DNA of 6,322 nt, taken from contig QHXD01000624.1 of NCBI GenBank assembly GCA_003223895.1, positions 1 through 6,322 on the forward strand. The letters run 5' to 3'. Source of the stretch: Acidobacteriota bacterium (lineage in GTDB: Bacteria > Acidobacteriota > Terriglobia > 20CM-2-55-15). Positions 6,265 to 6,322 of this stretch are shown here, in pieces. A model generated the notes under the pieces. The model saw nothing but the letters and a program-made list of their open reading frames with translations, did not search any database and was not told the DNA's origin. How positions within the stretch are numbered: position 1 is the stretch's first letter; every line of letters starts with the position of its first letter. Position numbers and translations under genes: made by a program.

Positions 6265-6322
6265 TAGCCCCAACGGGAATCGAACCCGTGTTTTGGCCTT
6301 GAGAGGGCCACGTCCTAGCCTC
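6265..6322 (-). tRNA. tRNA-Glu (anticodon CTC), 5' end beyond the window
   Basis: On the minus strand the sequence shows the 3' D-stem side with GGCTAGGAC, as in bacterial tRNA-Glu; an anticodon stem TGGCC/GGCCA with a 7-base loop CTCTCAA (anticodon CTC at 6303-6301); a 4-base variable region; a T-arm ACGGG-TTCGATT-CCCGT; and the 3' acceptor strand TGGGGCT with discriminator A at 6265. CCA is not encoded, as the next bases are TTT. The 5' acceptor strand and first part of the D-arm lie past the right edge. Anticodon CTC reads GAG. Confidence 0.94.

Noticed and set aside
6211..6273. N-terminal extension of the methyltransferase-like protein from a TTG at 6273
   Set aside because: The extension would start within the tRNA-Glu T-arm and acceptor region and run through the terminator-like hairpin; the ATG at 6210 avoids both.

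Overview
The window looks like a chromosomal segment of a GC-rich, soil-type bacterium, most plausibly an acidobacterium. The grounds are inference. The gene repertoire fits: a UdgX-type uracil-DNA protein, a DUF885 protein and a gluconate-dehydrogenase-type GMC flavoprotein. The intergenic palindromes built on CGCGGGCTAAAGCCCGCG are, from memory, abundant in such genomes. No phage, insertion-sequence, plasmid or CRISPR signal is visible, and the coding density is that of an ordinary core or accessory region.

Layout, left to right. (1) The 3' part of a udgX-like gene enters from the left edge and ends at 511. (2) A pair of REP-like palindromes in inverted orientation fills most of the 113-base gap (512-599). 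(3) A secreted DUF885 protein (625-2400) overlaps by 11 bases a FAD-dependent GMC oxidoreductase (2390-4048), so the two are very likely one operon. (4) A second inverted pair of the same repeat (4051-4129) follows. (5) A small secreted protein with two DUF2059-like halves lies at 4166-4981. (6) A SAM-methyltransferase-like protein is encoded on the minus strand (4987-6210), convergent with the previous gene and only 5 bases from it. (7) A terminator-like hairpin (6211-6254, minus) and the 3' three-quarters of a tRNA-Glu(CTC) gene (6265-6322, minus) reach the right edge.

Functionally the region is a mixture: DNA-uracil processing, a putative periplasmic hydrolase paired with a redox flavoprotein, an envelope protein of unknown role, and a putative methyltransferase. 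Only the DUF885-GMC pair shows sequence evidence of acting together (overlap, same strand, bracketed by the repeat pairs).

Points most worth a second look: the GMC protein appears to lack a block of about 15-20 residues just before its ENVRTLLLS segment, at a site with short TAC repeats; the matched repeat pairs bracket the DUF885-GMC operon; the minus-strand gene begins immediately after the T-tract of the tRNA's apparent terminator; and the UdgX protein carries the KRRIH loop that in characterised UdgX becomes covalently bound to DNA. I did not find convincing evidence of a wholly new multi-gene system.
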